NCBI GenBank assembly: GCA_036936605.1
Contig: JAUPFV010000002.1
Coordinates: 321,176,893 to 321,240,892 of the forward strand
Source of the DNA: Limnanthes douglasii subsp. nivea
Taxonomy: Eukaryota; Streptophyta; Magnoliopsida; Brassicales; Limnanthaceae
Length of the DNA: 64,000 nt
Direction of reading: 5' to 3'
In this document: positions 1 to 10,599 of the stretch, piece by piece
Numbering within the stretch: the first letter of the stretch is position 1
Layout of the letters: the number at the start of each line of letters is the position of its first letter
The notes under the pieces: generated by a model
Told to the model about the DNA's origin: nothing
Seen by the model: only the letters and a program-made list of their open reading frames with translations
The model's database searches: none
Made by a program: the position numbers and the translations under genes

Positions 1-290
1 TGTTAACTTACATGTTATATTTTCTTTAATTCTCATATATCACCCGTGTATTTTTATATATGTCAGTGTTATATGAATGTCGGTAGAGAGTGTTGGTTCT
101 ATTGCTACCCCTCGCATATCAATCACTCATATTTACTACATTCTCAACCTTATTTTAAATCTGGTTTAGGACAGTCAATTTTTCTAAGTTTGGTCATTGT
201 GTATTTTTTTCTTTTGCTTTATGTGGAACTCTTCCCGTCCCGAACATCGCTAGTAAACATTCGTCAAACCAAAAATGCTATATCATCTTA
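1..290 (+). pseudogene. Ty1/copia protease-region remnant, unit A
   Basis: This stretch is almost identical to 30596-30886, where the upstream part shows a decayed copia protease motif. The conceptual frame reads VGSIATPRISITHIYYI, the type of sequence found between the copia protease active site and the pre-integrase domain. It is then broken by stops. No catalytic residue lies inside the window at this edge. The reading as copia is by family resemblance and not by a full domain. Confidence 0.5.
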
Positions 291-1920
291 AATTAATTTT
301 ATAAAAAACGAATGCAGAACATAATATATTTTCTAAACAAAGTTCACCTTTATTGTTAGATCATTTGTAGTCGTACTTTTTAAATCTGCATGTCAAGTAA
401 TGCCAACTACATATGTATTAATAGTATTAATTTTGATCCATCCTTAACTTTTATCTTTTACAAAAATAAATTTGATTTGATTTTCATATATTTTTAAAAA
501 GATATATTTTTTAAATAAAAAAATTGATTTTGTTTCTATGTATTATTTAAAATATATGTTAAATATTAGTTTTGATTTTTTTATTTGCTCGAGTATATTC
601 TAAAAGTACTTTTTAAATAATAAAGTTGATTTTATTTCATGCATCTTTTCTATAAAAATTGATTTTATTTCTATTAGCTTTTCAAAAATATCTTTTATGT
701 AATGAATTTGATTTTAGTTCCATGTATCTTTTAAAATATCTTTTAAATATTGGAATTTATTTTGTTATATGATTATATCATATTTTTAAAATATCTTTTA
801 AAATAATATGTTAAAAGTTTTTTTTTTTATAATTAATTTTTTATATCGGGTAACAAACTATTAAAATGGAAATAAAAATATTAAAAAAACTAAAGAAAAT
901 GAAAAATGGAAGATTGAAAAAAAAGAAAATCATAATTTCCGGGTTTTGTTAAGTCTCTCAGAATTTAATAAATACACTAAAACTATTAAATTGTTTTAAT
1001 TAACCTGTACTTTAACTCATTTAGTGGAGTAATTTTTGGAACGGTATACTCCAATCTATAATCACAACTCATCAAGAAACCTAACATTCGAATTAACTCT
1101 AAAGAATAAAACAAACAAGAATTCGGGAAAACCTAATACTCGAATCAACTCTACCACTTGGATTACTTTTTGGTGGAGAGACCAAATACCCTTTATGTGA
1201 GACTAGGTATTCGAAAAATGATGCCGTTGAAAAATTTCACAGATAAAATAAATTACGATAATCAGATCAGTTACGGTATTAAAATTATTCAGCATATAAA
1301 TTGATAATCCTAAATTCATAATTGAAATTACCACCGGATATAGACATACAATTGATAATCCCAAAAGATCCATTTTACAAATAGATCCAACCCATTTAAA
1401 AAAAAAAACTCAATTATCTATAAAAACAAAACAATTACATCCCCAAATTAAAATATTTAACCCCAATTTCAAAATCAATTCTTCCTCCTCAAACTTTCTT
1501 TGTCATATTATCAAATTCATTAAGGGTAAAATTGTGTTTAAAATTTAAGTTTGGACTAATAGGTAAATAAAATCATATTTTGGTAGATATTGGTAAAATC
1601 TATTTGAGGCTGAACTTATTAGTAAATTGGATACGTTTTTATACCCAATTGGTATAAATCCCTAAGGAAAACAACGAATACAGCCTGGTGAAAAGCGAAG
1701 CAAGATCCGATAACTACTCAAAATGAAAAGAACCAAACAAAATGTGGGTTCAAAAGATGAAGTACATTAATGTTAACAATAAATAAGACATCAAAAAAGA
1801 TAAATGGGCATATTTAAATGAATCAAAATCTCAAATAGGAATAGTCCACAAGTACAACAATCTAATAAGAACTTGTTATCAAAATTTTATATACCAAATT
1901 CCATTTAATCCACAAATAAA
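291..1920. other. AT-rich stretch without recognisable gene, unit A
   Basis: The stretch consists of AT-rich, homopolymer-rich DNA with scattered motifs such as ATTTGATTTT and TTTAAAATAT between 430 and 840. I see no coding pattern on either strand. It is copied at 30887-32520 with about 1-2% differences, including 8 extra bases in B near 31785 and changes in T and A run lengths. Confidence 0.6.
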
Positions 1921-2162
1921 ATGGATAATTTACAACCCAAAAGTAACATTAGTAAAGAATACTATAGATTAGAGTTGACTTCAACACATGAAAGTTTTGA
2001 TAAAGTCACCAAAAAAAAATTGATGCCTTTAATATAATTGACTATAGTAATAACATACCATTATCTAATAAGATAAATTCAACTGGAAATGATATAGAAT
2101 CTCCTAAGTATTCAAGATCAACAACCCTTCCAACAACTCAAGAGAATGAAAAAAAACATTAA
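1921..2162 (+). pseudogene. Unrecognised ORF remnant upstream of the LINE fragment, unit A
   Basis: In unit B the same sequence (32523-32762) is an open 79-codon frame that begins MDNLQPKSNISKEYY. In A one base is gained in the A-run near 2015, which shifts the frame. The product is hydrophilic, rich in Ser, Asn and Lys, and matches no family I know. It sits directly upstream of a LINE endonuclease fragment on the same strand, so it may be the tail of a LINE ORF1. That is inference. Confidence 0.35.
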
Positions 2163-2249
2163 ATAAAGAAAACAACAAAAATCTTTCAAAAAGGTTTAAA
2201 ATGTCTAAGTAAAAAATAATTATAGGTTCCAATTCCTATACATTATTTA

Positions 2250-3230
2250 AGCTGGACTAACCATGGTGTCGGCAATAAAGGAACCTTAAGAAGATTAAAA
2301 TCATTAATAAAACTATAAAATATTGATTTCATTGTTCTTCAAAAGCCAATGATATCAATTCATAAAGTGGACAAAATTTCAAAATAAATTAGGTTCACCA
2401 ATGATAAAGCTAATATTAATAATAAAATATGAATATTTTTGAAAGATAACTTTCAAATATATTTTTTTGAAAATAATGACCAACTTCTCTGTATGATGGT
2501 GAAACAATCCTCATTGAATAAATAGTTTATGTTCAGTATCATATATGATAAATGCTCAAGAAATCAAAGACTATCATTATGGAACAATCTCAGATAAATC
2601 TCCACAACTAACTAAGAGTGGTTACTTGCTGGAGTTCAATGAAAATAACAAACGCAATTGAGAGGTACAAACGATTTCAACAGTATGATCCTGGATTGTC
2701 AACTTGAGGATCCAGGATATACTGGTTCAAAATACACTTGGTATAATAATAAAAAGCATAATAGATTAGATAGAACATTACAGAATTCAACATGGAGTGA
2801 TTATTTCAATATCACAAGGGTCAATAATCTAGCAAGAACTGAGTCACATTATTCCCCTTGCGTATATCCATCTCATCTCAAAATAACAAATGAATCCTTT
2901 CATTTCAACTCCAAAATATGTGGATCGTTCACAATGATATCCTAAAATTGTTAATCAAAGTTGGAAATAGCATCTTTCTGGTGACCCAATAACAATATTC
3001 TAGTCAAAATTAAAAAAGATTAAAAAATTAATTAAAGATATGGAACAAAGACATCTTTGGCAATATGTTTGACAGTTTTGCCCAAGTTATTGAAAAATGT
3101 TAGGATTTTTGAAACGTTGCTTGAGGAACCTTAAAACATAATACTAAAATCATTTTTTTTTTAAAATTAGAGCTATCCACTTGAATTTATTAGCCGAAGA
3201 AGAGGCATTCTAGCAACAAATGAGTACCTT
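2250..3230 (+). pseudogene. LINE (non-LTR retrotransposon) endonuclease remnant, unit A
   Basis: The remnant resembles the APE-type endonuclease and following linker of plant L1-like LINEs. Near 2265-2345 the frame reads GVGNKGTLRRLKSLIK followed by IDFIVLQKP, the usual N-terminal EN motif. At 2658-2945 the frame contains GSKYTWYNN, RLDRTL and the TESHYSP block, which corresponds to the conserved S-D-H-x-P site, here with D changed to S or lost. Downstream, 2940-3225 shows decayed linker sequence (RAIHLNLLAEEEAF). Stops and frameshifts separate the blocks, and no reverse transcriptase follows. It is inactive, and an almost identical copy lies in unit B. Confidence 0.7.
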
Positions 3231-3235
3231 TATTT

Positions 3236-3328
3236 GGTATACAACTAGAGGCATTCATATTGGCCGAAGTTTTGCTCTAAATCGAATGGAGAAAAAATAG
3301 ATGGTCTTTGAATCCAAATCTATTGTAA
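3236..3328 (+). pseudogene. Truncated copia pre-integrase fragment, unit A
   Basis: Only the first 90 bases or so of the copia fragment seen at 33836-35330 remain, including the GRSFALNRMEK-like stretch. After CTATTG at 3320-3325 the sequence changes abruptly from the B version to a short spacer and an AT microsatellite. B keeps recognisable copia coding sequence across this point, so the deletion is most likely in A. Confidence 0.6.
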
Positions 3329-3335
3329 AATCCAA

Positions 3336-3357
3336 ATATATATATATATATATATAT
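3336..3357. repeat. (AT)n microsatellite at a deletion junction, unit A
   Basis: There are about eleven AT units here. The equivalent tract in B (37809-37868) is about 60 bp. The microsatellite marks the right side of the 3.9-kb deletion in A, and sequence right of it (TCATCTTCAATAG...) is again nearly identical in A and B. Confidence 0.8.
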
Positions 3358-4389
3358 TCATCTTCAATAGTAAAAAGATCTGAGAAAAAAAATGCAGTTG
3401 TGATTTTAATTTCTAACCAATAAATATGAATAAATAAAAAGGGAGCAAACAACAAATGAGCAAATAATAAAAGCTTAAAAAGTTAAAATTGACAAAATGG
3501 AGCAAATATGAGAAGTTCAACCAGTTCATATTAAAAAAAATAGAACAAACAACAAAACAAAAAACAGAAGAACGCTCAAAATAAATGATGCATGGGAAAT
3601 AAAATAACTAAATCGAAAAAATAATAACTTGATTTATAAAAACAATAATGAGAACCAACAGAACTACAAAATGATATTAATATTAATAATGACAAATTTG
3701 ATCAAAAGAAAAAAAAATCAAATAGGTAAGTAATTTAAAACATATTTATAATATTTATGTAAATTAAAATTAAATAGAGAATGTGCGATGCATATCGTCT
3801 TCAAATAATTATTGGTTTTGTTGGACTTAGGATTGAGTAACTAAATTTAACTTTTGTTGGTGTTTAAAATGATTTTTATGTAGGTTTTATAGATTTTGTG
3901 GGCAAATAACAGGAAAATAAAATCATTAAAATTATTGTATAGACTATTTATTTAGTTTTGTGCGAGACTAGCCTGAATAGAAAAGTATTAAAACTTTTAT
4001 ATATCTATTCTAGTTTTGTTTGATTTTAAGTTTCAAAAGGTATTCAGTTATCATTTTTGGATTTGTAGATATTATCGGTAGAGATTAAAAAAATAGATGA
4101 ACTTAAAAAAATCATCCATAAACTTTAAAATTAGATGTTCACTAGAAGCATAACCACGTTCTTCAAATTTATTAACAAATTTATCTTGTATACTTTTAAA
4201 AACTTTCTTAACCTATTCTCTTAGGTTAAAAAAAATAGTTATAAAAAACAAGTGTGACATTAGCTAAGTGAAAACCTATAGCCAATTACGTGAATTTATT
4301 GAATCAACAAGCCAAAATACAATTGAAAACAACCATACAAGTCAACTAAAAATAACATAAACAAGTATAGGAATATTAAATCGACATTC
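3358..4389. other. AT-rich non-coding stretch, unit A
   Basis: I see no gene here. It is copied almost perfectly at 37869-38900. It lies just outside the antisense extra ORF of the gypsy element, where the 3' LTR of that element would be expected. I could not find a second copy of the LTR sequence that starts at 12410. Confidence 0.5.
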
Positions 4390-6200
4390 ATGGATTATTT
4401 ATATTTAAATTTAAATAAAATTATTTCGATCATTCGCAAACCACCAATTACTATAACTATTTTTACGATCAATCCAACTGTGATTACCACAATTAAGCAT
4501 TCCATTCAATTTAAAAAAGAACTAGATGCAGATCCAAATACGCACATCATAGATTTTCTTGAATTTTATTACATGTTCAACTTTGATGTTGTCTTGAAAA
4601 TAGAATCAAACTACTATTTTTTTTATTATCTCTTCAGGAATAAATCTAAAGGTTGGTTGATTTCACTTCGGCCCAGAGTAATCAACACTTGCGATGAGTA
4701 AGTCTAATTGTTTACATGAAATCTTTTCCATCAAGAAGGATGTCAGGAAATGTTTGCCAAGCTGGCCACCTGGGCCTAAAGTACATGGAAAAATGGGTTC
4801 TATTCAGCTTTTATGTCCATAAACTTCATCAATACTCACCTATGGAGGATCTCCTCGGTCAATGTTCTTCTTGAAAATTTGATGGAGCCCCCAAACCAAA
4901 ACGATGTTGTTAAGAGATTAATATCACTTGACAACAAGGTAATTATGCTAGTTTAAAATAGATCTAAAAGTCATATGCCCTCGAAAAAGAAGGGTAAAAA
5001 GAAAAAGGAAATTACCAGCTCCTCCATAAATCTGAGCCTAACAAAAGAAGAGAAGAAAATAAAGATAAAAGCAAATGAAGCTAGTATCCCAACCATCAAA
5101 GAAGGGGTCGAGGCTGAAACTTCTTAAAAAAGAAAGAAAATTGATGCCCCGAAAATGAAAAGAGCTCTTCAAAGACTCCTCCAATCAAAAGGGCAGAAAG
5201 CAGTATTGAGTTACCTCCCTCGGAGATGCCTCCCATAAAAGCGGAATAAATTGTTGTTGAAGATCACCAAGGAGATGTCAACTTAAACTCTCAAGAACCT
5301 TTTAGTGTAGAAGAACTTCAAGACCTTTACCAGGATATGGTTCGTTCAGTTCGACATATCCAAGACATCAACTTACTGCTCATCTTTTTTCTGAAATTTG
5401 GACTCCAACCTTCCACCAGGTCCCTCATCTTCCAATCTCATGTCTTACAATAATAAGAGATTCATGTAGATTGAAGAGCCATCCGAAGAAGTTTCATTTG
5501 CCCTACAACCTTTTTCTAACCTTGAAGCAACAAAACAAAGTTATGCACAGAAGTGGACTATGCTCGAAGCCACTTGGAAATTATGACTAAAGATATGGTT
5601 CGATAGATAAAAGAAGCTGAGGCAGAAAAGATGATGAGAGAATAGCAAACACATCACTCACAAGTTTCAGGTATTTCAGGCTGATAGGTTGGAATTCATC
5701 AAATGAAGAATCTCTGAACGCAAATGAGCTTAAGGCTAAACAATCGAACTTAAAACTTCCCCCTAGAAGAATTAGATGAGCTTAAGGCTAAACAAATCAG
5801 GGAGATAACTGAAGAACATAAAAAATGCTCTTATTTTCAAGAATCTCTGAACGCAAATGAAGAAGAAAAAAAAATTGTCTGACAAAATGGAAGCACTCAG
5901 TACAACATTCCAAAGAGAAAAGCAATTTGTTATGCAAGCTTCCCAAACTCAATGTGGATTGGATACCCTTGATGCGATTAAAAATTCCAAGGAGAAATAA
6001 ACAATCATACTGCTATACAAAGTTTAAGCAGCAGTTACAAAGCAAATTTTTCAAGGTTTTGGGAATTAGTGTCATATAAAATCATCGTAGTGACGCATTC
6101 GCAGCTATACCACCTGACTTCTCCGGAGAAACGGCTCAGAAAAAAATGAGAATGGGTCTGAGAAAGAAGGAAATTGATCTAAAGGAAAATCCGAACAAGA
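4390..6200 (+). pseudogene. Antisense extra ORF of the Tat-like element (putative gypsy-type transposase domain), unit A
   Basis: An open frame of 103 codons (4390-4701) lies opposite the pol genes. Its end (DFLEFYYMFNF ... FFYYLFRNKSKGW) resembles the conserved part of the plant domain named 'putative gypsy type transposon'. Beyond 4701 the similarity continues with stops into a lysine-rich stretch near 4980-5160 (KKGKKKKE) and Glu/Lys-rich, coiled-coil-like sequence to about 6200. This matches the known plan of Tat elements, which often carry such an ORF on the antisense strand between pol and the 3' LTR. Its function is unknown in the family. This copy is broken. Confidence 0.55.
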
Positions 6201-6397
6201 TGAGTAGTTGTTGTTTTTATTTTGTGAATGCTTGACAATTCAGCATTTAAAGTTATATTTTGTAAGATAAAAAAACACACTTCAATGACCAAACATCGTT
6301 CTTATTTCTTTACTTTTTGCCAACTTAAGTCATTAAAAATTTCAATTTTTGTATAACTTAATATTTCAAACACAAATAGTGTATTTAAATCACATAT

Positions 6398-6715
6398 GCC
6401 ACCTAGAATAAAACTGGTGCATTTAAAGAAGATATAGCATTTCAATTAAACCTAGTGCGTTAAAAGAACGTATAACACCTCGAATATAACTGATGCGTTT
6501 AAAGAATGCATATCACCTCAAATAAAATTGGTGCGTTCAGAGAACGTATAGAACCTCAAATAAAACTGGTGCATTTAGATAACGTTAGCACCTTGAATAC
6601 TACTAGTGCATTTAGAGAATGATAGCACCTCGAATACTACCAATGCGTTTAGAGAACTTCAGTACCTCGAATACTACTTTTGCGTTTATAGAACGTTAAC
6701 ACCTCAAATATGGTT
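6398..6715. repeat. ~40-bp minisatellite in the 3' part of the Tat-like element, unit A
   Basis: Eight or so imperfect tandem repeats of about 38-40 bp share the pattern CACCTCGAATA, CT, then TGCGTTTAGAGAACG, with variants such as TGCATTTAGAGAA. Units diverge from each other by 10-25% by eye. The copy at 40910-41227 has the same units in the same order, so the array existed before the recent duplication. Tandem repeats in this place are known in Tat/Ogre elements and can seed satellites. Confidence 0.8.
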
Positions 6716-6729
6716 TATGGTTTTTTTTA

Positions 6730-7131
6730 ATGAAAAGTGATTTTAATAATCGTATAACATTTATTCTTGGTCAACAAATTCAAAACAACCATTGGCCAAA
6801 ACAGAATTTTATTAATATCTTTGAATGTATAAATGATACCTCGTTAAAACCTTCATGGGTCAACATGATAGGAAATAGTATGTCAATTAATCAAAACGTA
6901 TTAAACGAAAAAATCACTCCAAATATAGTTTCAAATGTTCTATATTCTAAGGATGTTGAAGTAATATTCCCTGCTCATCATAAAAGTGATATGTACTCGG
7001 ATTTAACTCCATTACCACATAAGGACCCTCCCACTTCGAGGCATTTTTCCAAGTCGCTTGTCCTTTGTATGAAGGAATATTTTCCTCAAATATTTGTCAC
7101 CTATTTTAATATCCCTCATTTGTCAACTTAA
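6730..7131 (+). other. Unrecognised 133-codon open frame, unit A
   Basis: The frame runs from ATG to TAA between the minisatellite and the integrase end of the gypsy element, opposite to pol. I see no known domain, signal peptide or membrane segment. Against its copy at 41242-41643 I count five substitutions, of which four change an amino acid (Gln/Lys, Phe/Cys, Ile/Lys, Thr/Pro). That is what neutral drift predicts, so it is probably a chance frame in decayed transposon sequence. Confidence 0.3.
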
Positions 7132-7139
7132 AATTATAG

Positions 7140-7778
7140 CGACTCCTCATCAAAGTTTGATAATAAGTCATATTCAAATGTGCCCTAACTCTTTTCTCCA
7201 CGATCAGGTGTAGGTGTGTTCACTTTTCATATTCATTTAGCTCTTCTGAATAACAAAATACTCTATAAGAAGGTAAATTAGATTATGTAGGGCTAATAGC
7301 ATCCATACCATATACTGAGGCAAAATGAGTTTCTTGAGTAACCTCTCTAAGAGTTCTACGATAAACCAACAACACCTCTTGCAAATGGTTAAGTCATTTC
7401 CCTGAAGCACCTATTAAATGTTTCTTCAAACCCTCTAGAATAGACCTATTAGTTACCTCAACTTGATCGTTTGCTTGAGGATGAAAATCTGTAGAAAATC
7501 ATTGTGTAATTAATTTGCAAACCGTTGACAAATATCACAACCTCGAACTAAAACTTTGGCGTCATTCATAACTGAAGGCCAAAAATATCATGAAACTAAA
7601 ATCCTACGCGCCAAAGACTTAAACCCATAACGAGTTGAACATTTACCTTCATGTAACTCATATAAAAAATTTCTGAGACTTTTTCTTACCCAAACAAGAC
7701 AACAATTGTCTACTTAACGATTTATTTTATTAGACTCCTTCTAACACAATATAACCATGGACCTTGAACCTTAACTTT
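7140..7778 (-). pseudogene. gypsy integrase remnant with internal deletion, unit A
   Basis: The downstream part keeps the block around the catalytic Glu: STDFHPQANDQVEVTNRS is readable at about 7505-7440. The upstream part, up to about 7680, resembles the zinc-finger region. Between them, at 7507, about 310 bp present in B (42022-42330) are missing, which removes the first two catalytic Asp positions. The copies are 99% identical left of this point and about 87% right of it. The enzyme would insert element cDNA into the genome; this copy cannot. Confidence 0.7.
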
Positions 7779-8395
7779 TTAGCCATTTGTGTATCTTGAG
7801 GTAACATACCTCTTAGTAAAAAAATTAAGGATATCAGACCTCCTATCAGTTCGAATTACGTCTGGAGTAACAAATATTTCCTCAACATATTTACATTGTT
7901 TTGACCATGTTAAAATTGAAGGACTTACCTGTAGCAATATCCATCGAAATTCATCAGTATAAGAAATTGTTACCAAAGAATCAACAACTATATTATATCC
8001 TCGGTTAATGTGCTCGACTATCACTTTGTCAAACAAAAGAGTCAAATTTTGAAGCTCGCATAGATACAAAATTATATGATCTCTCTTAGCCTCGGATACA
8101 CATGCCATATGATTTGCCACTAGCTGCAAATTTGTTTCCAAATGAACTGCTGTCTCTCAATAACTATTTGCAAGCCTTAAACCGAATAACATAGCCTCAT
8201 ATTTGGCCTTATTATCAGACGCATGAAAGTTAAATTGAAAATCTTGGTACATTGCCACCCCAAAAGGAGAAACTAACTGAACCCCACACTAGATCTGAAT
8301 ATCCTAGAACCACCATCTTTTCGAACCACCCACGTCGAAGTTCCTGGAATGACCTATTTATCTGTCTTCTCATCTAACCGACTCGAGCTTTAATA
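7779..8395 (-). pseudogene. Second (archaeal-type) RNase H remnant of gypsy pol, unit A
   Basis: The frame at 8141-7779 begins METNLQLVANHM, the usual 'D-S-x-L-V-x-x-Q' region of the extra RNase H found in Tat pol polyproteins. The part upstream (8395-8142) matches the B segment FNFHASNNKAEYEATLAG, which carries the conserved N-x-A-E-Y-x-A motif, but is frameshifted here. In the family this domain lies between the retroviral-type RNase H and integrase, exactly as here. Confidence 0.65.
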
Positions 8396-8400
8396 ACCAT

Positions 8401-9420
8401 TCAATGAGCAAAAGTGATATCAAAATCTCCCAATTCTACTGAGCAGTTGGTCATCCTACCCGAAATATCTGGTCGTTGTAACACATTATTTAGTGGGAAA
8501 GAAGTTTGAACCACAATGGTGTGAGGTTGAAAATAAGGGCACATCTTCCTAGCAGCTAGTACTAAAGCCAAATACAATTTTTTAAGCTTCAGATACGTTT
8601 TCTCTGATGCCACGAAACTCTTACTAACATAATAGACTGGTTTTGAAACTCTCTTGTCTTCACTTATCAAAACGATGCTGACTACAAAATCAAAAACTAC
8701 TATGTATAAAACAACTCCTCTCTCCAGTTTGAGTCTTAGACAAGATTTTTGGTGATAAAAAACGGTCTTTAAACTTTGAAAAAATTCCTTCATAATCTAA
8801 TGTCCATATAAACTCTTTGGATTTTCATAAAACTTGAAATAAATCGATCAAGGGCAGCTAACCTTCCTATCAATATTTGCACCTCCTTTATAGTTCGAGG
8901 TGATGTCATTGAAAACAGGTCCATTAACTGCTCATGATTTGCCTTTATTCTTTTTTCACTAATGATATATCCTAAAAAATTTCCTGATCGTATGCCAAAG
9001 GTACATTTTTGAGGATTTAAATTCAATCGAATAACCTTTAACTATAGAAAAGTCTGCTCTAAATCTTTCAAGTGTTTACCAACTGTTAGGATTCTAACCA
9101 GCATAACATCAATATACACTTCCATATTCCACCCAATCTCAGAAGCAAAATCCTTGTTCATCAACCTTTGATATGTCCCTCCAGCATTTTTCAACCCAAA
9201 AGGCATAAATCCATAACAATGTAATCCTCGGTCAGTGATGAACGTAGTGTTTTCCTGATCTTTTGGATCCATTTGAATCTGGTTGTATCCTGCAAGATCA
9301 TCCATAAATGATAAAATTTTATTTCCTGAACTAGAACCAACCAGCTGAGCTATTCGAGGAATAATAAATGGATCTTTAAGATAAACTCGATTCAAATATG
9401 TGAAATCAAAACAAATTCAT
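8401..9420 (-). pseudogene. gypsy reverse transcriptase and RNase H remnant, unit A
   Basis: Three overlapping frames cover this region. 9395-9042 holds RT fingers and palm (FMDDLAGYNQIQM, then MPFGLKNAGGTYQRLMN). The catalytic YxDD box reads YIDV, so the second Asp is lost. 9026-8790 continues the thumb/connection (MNLNPQKCTFGI, FLGYIIS). 8793-8401 is RNase H (VYYVSKSF, LALVLAARKM, YFQPHTIVV). Frameshifts near 9030 and 8790 separate the blocks. The YIDV change is also in copy B, so it predates the old duplication. It should copy element RNA into DNA in virus-like particles, but is inactive. Confidence 0.85.
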
Positions 9421-10070
9421 CATTTTTCATTCTTCTTTTAACCAACACTTGATTTTCTATCCATAAAGGATCGTGCACCTCCTGAATATGTCCGACCCTA
9501 GACAAGTGATCCACTTGTACAACAATAGCTTCTGATTTTTCTACAGAAAAAACACGTCAATTCTGAATAACATGCTTGATCCTTAGATTTATAGCTAAGG
9601 TGTGTATATATCACTTCAGGTGGAATCCATATTACACCTCTATTTTTGAAGAAAAAATATCCAAATTATCAAGAAAGAATTATAACAACTGATAACGCAA
9701 AGTAGGTGACAGTGGTGTCCCTATACGCAGAGTCTTCCCATTAGAAAACAAATGTATTCCTCAATATTCTGAGTCACTATCGAAGAACCCGAGGTTTGCC
9801 TCGGATCAACCATTCCCTTTTCATCCAAGTTTAACACTTCTGATATCTATTCAATCATCCGATCATCACCATTAGAACCTCGAACACAAAAAGTTGTTGC
9901 ATAACATTCTTCGACTACCTTTTGGTCATTTCGAACAACTAAAACATGATCTCCAAAGCAATACTTGAGGCATTGGTGAACTGTAGAAACAATAACATGT
10001 ATTCTTGAAAGCTAAAGTCTCCCAAAATAGAATTATAACAGGTCGGACATTCAATGACCATGAATAATAC
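9421..10070 (-). pseudogene. Decayed protease-RT linker of gypsy pol, unit A
   Basis: This is minus-strand sequence between protease and RT, with many stops. It corresponds to the N-terminal RT leader of the pol polyprotein and aligns with 44225-44883 in B. No catalytic motif is readable. Confidence 0.5.
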
Positions 10071-10394
10071 TTAGACCTTCTTTTTAAAACGATATTTTCC
10101 AAAACACACTTCACCTTCGAATTCACCAATCCCTTGAGCTGTCGCCCTTGTAAACTTAATTATAGTATGATCAGATTGAAAAATTAGAGGTGGGTTATGC
10201 ATCCTACCATATGTAGATTTAAAAAAGACATTTGCAGAACTCCCCATATCTATCCAAACACGTGGAATTTCAACTCCGACTATTTCCGCCCCTATAACCA
10301 TTGCATCTTCAGGAGGTTCCGCTATCCCTCTCAAATCATCATTATCGAACAAAATAAAATAAGTGTCCTTCTTTCCATACAAATGAGTAGACAT
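10071..10394 (-). pseudogene. gypsy aspartic protease remnant, unit A
   Basis: The 107-codon frame contains the retropepsin flap and active-site region. The catalytic Asp is present (WIDMGSSANVFF), but the canonical Asp-Thr/Ser-Gly reads Asp-Met-Gly. The same change is in both B copies. Before it lies the conserved DDLRGIAEPPEDAMVI stretch. It would cleave the gag-pol polyprotein. In a 198-bp block I count 11 differences from B (44998-45195). Confidence 0.75.
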
Positions 10395-10599
10395 TCTTAT
10401 TTCTACTTCGTGGCTAAACTTACTATGTGTTTTTTTTTAATATTAGTAGTGACAGCCATAGAATATCCTCCAAAAATTGGTAAAGATTCAAAATACTCAA
10501 ACGAAATTTGAGCTCGTCCTTGCTCAACTGGTTCATCCACATCCATCAAAATTAATCGATGTGGATATGTTGCCAAATATTTGGAGGTTGTACCAAACT

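Noticed and set aside
3255..3455. Minus-strand frame over the AT microsatellite in unit A
   Set aside because: Its Ile/Tyr run comes from (AT)n and it spans a deletion joint.
10197..10511. Plus-strand frame opposite gypsy protease
   Set aside because: It mirrors the protease codons; the same shadow occurs at 46032-46304 in unit B.
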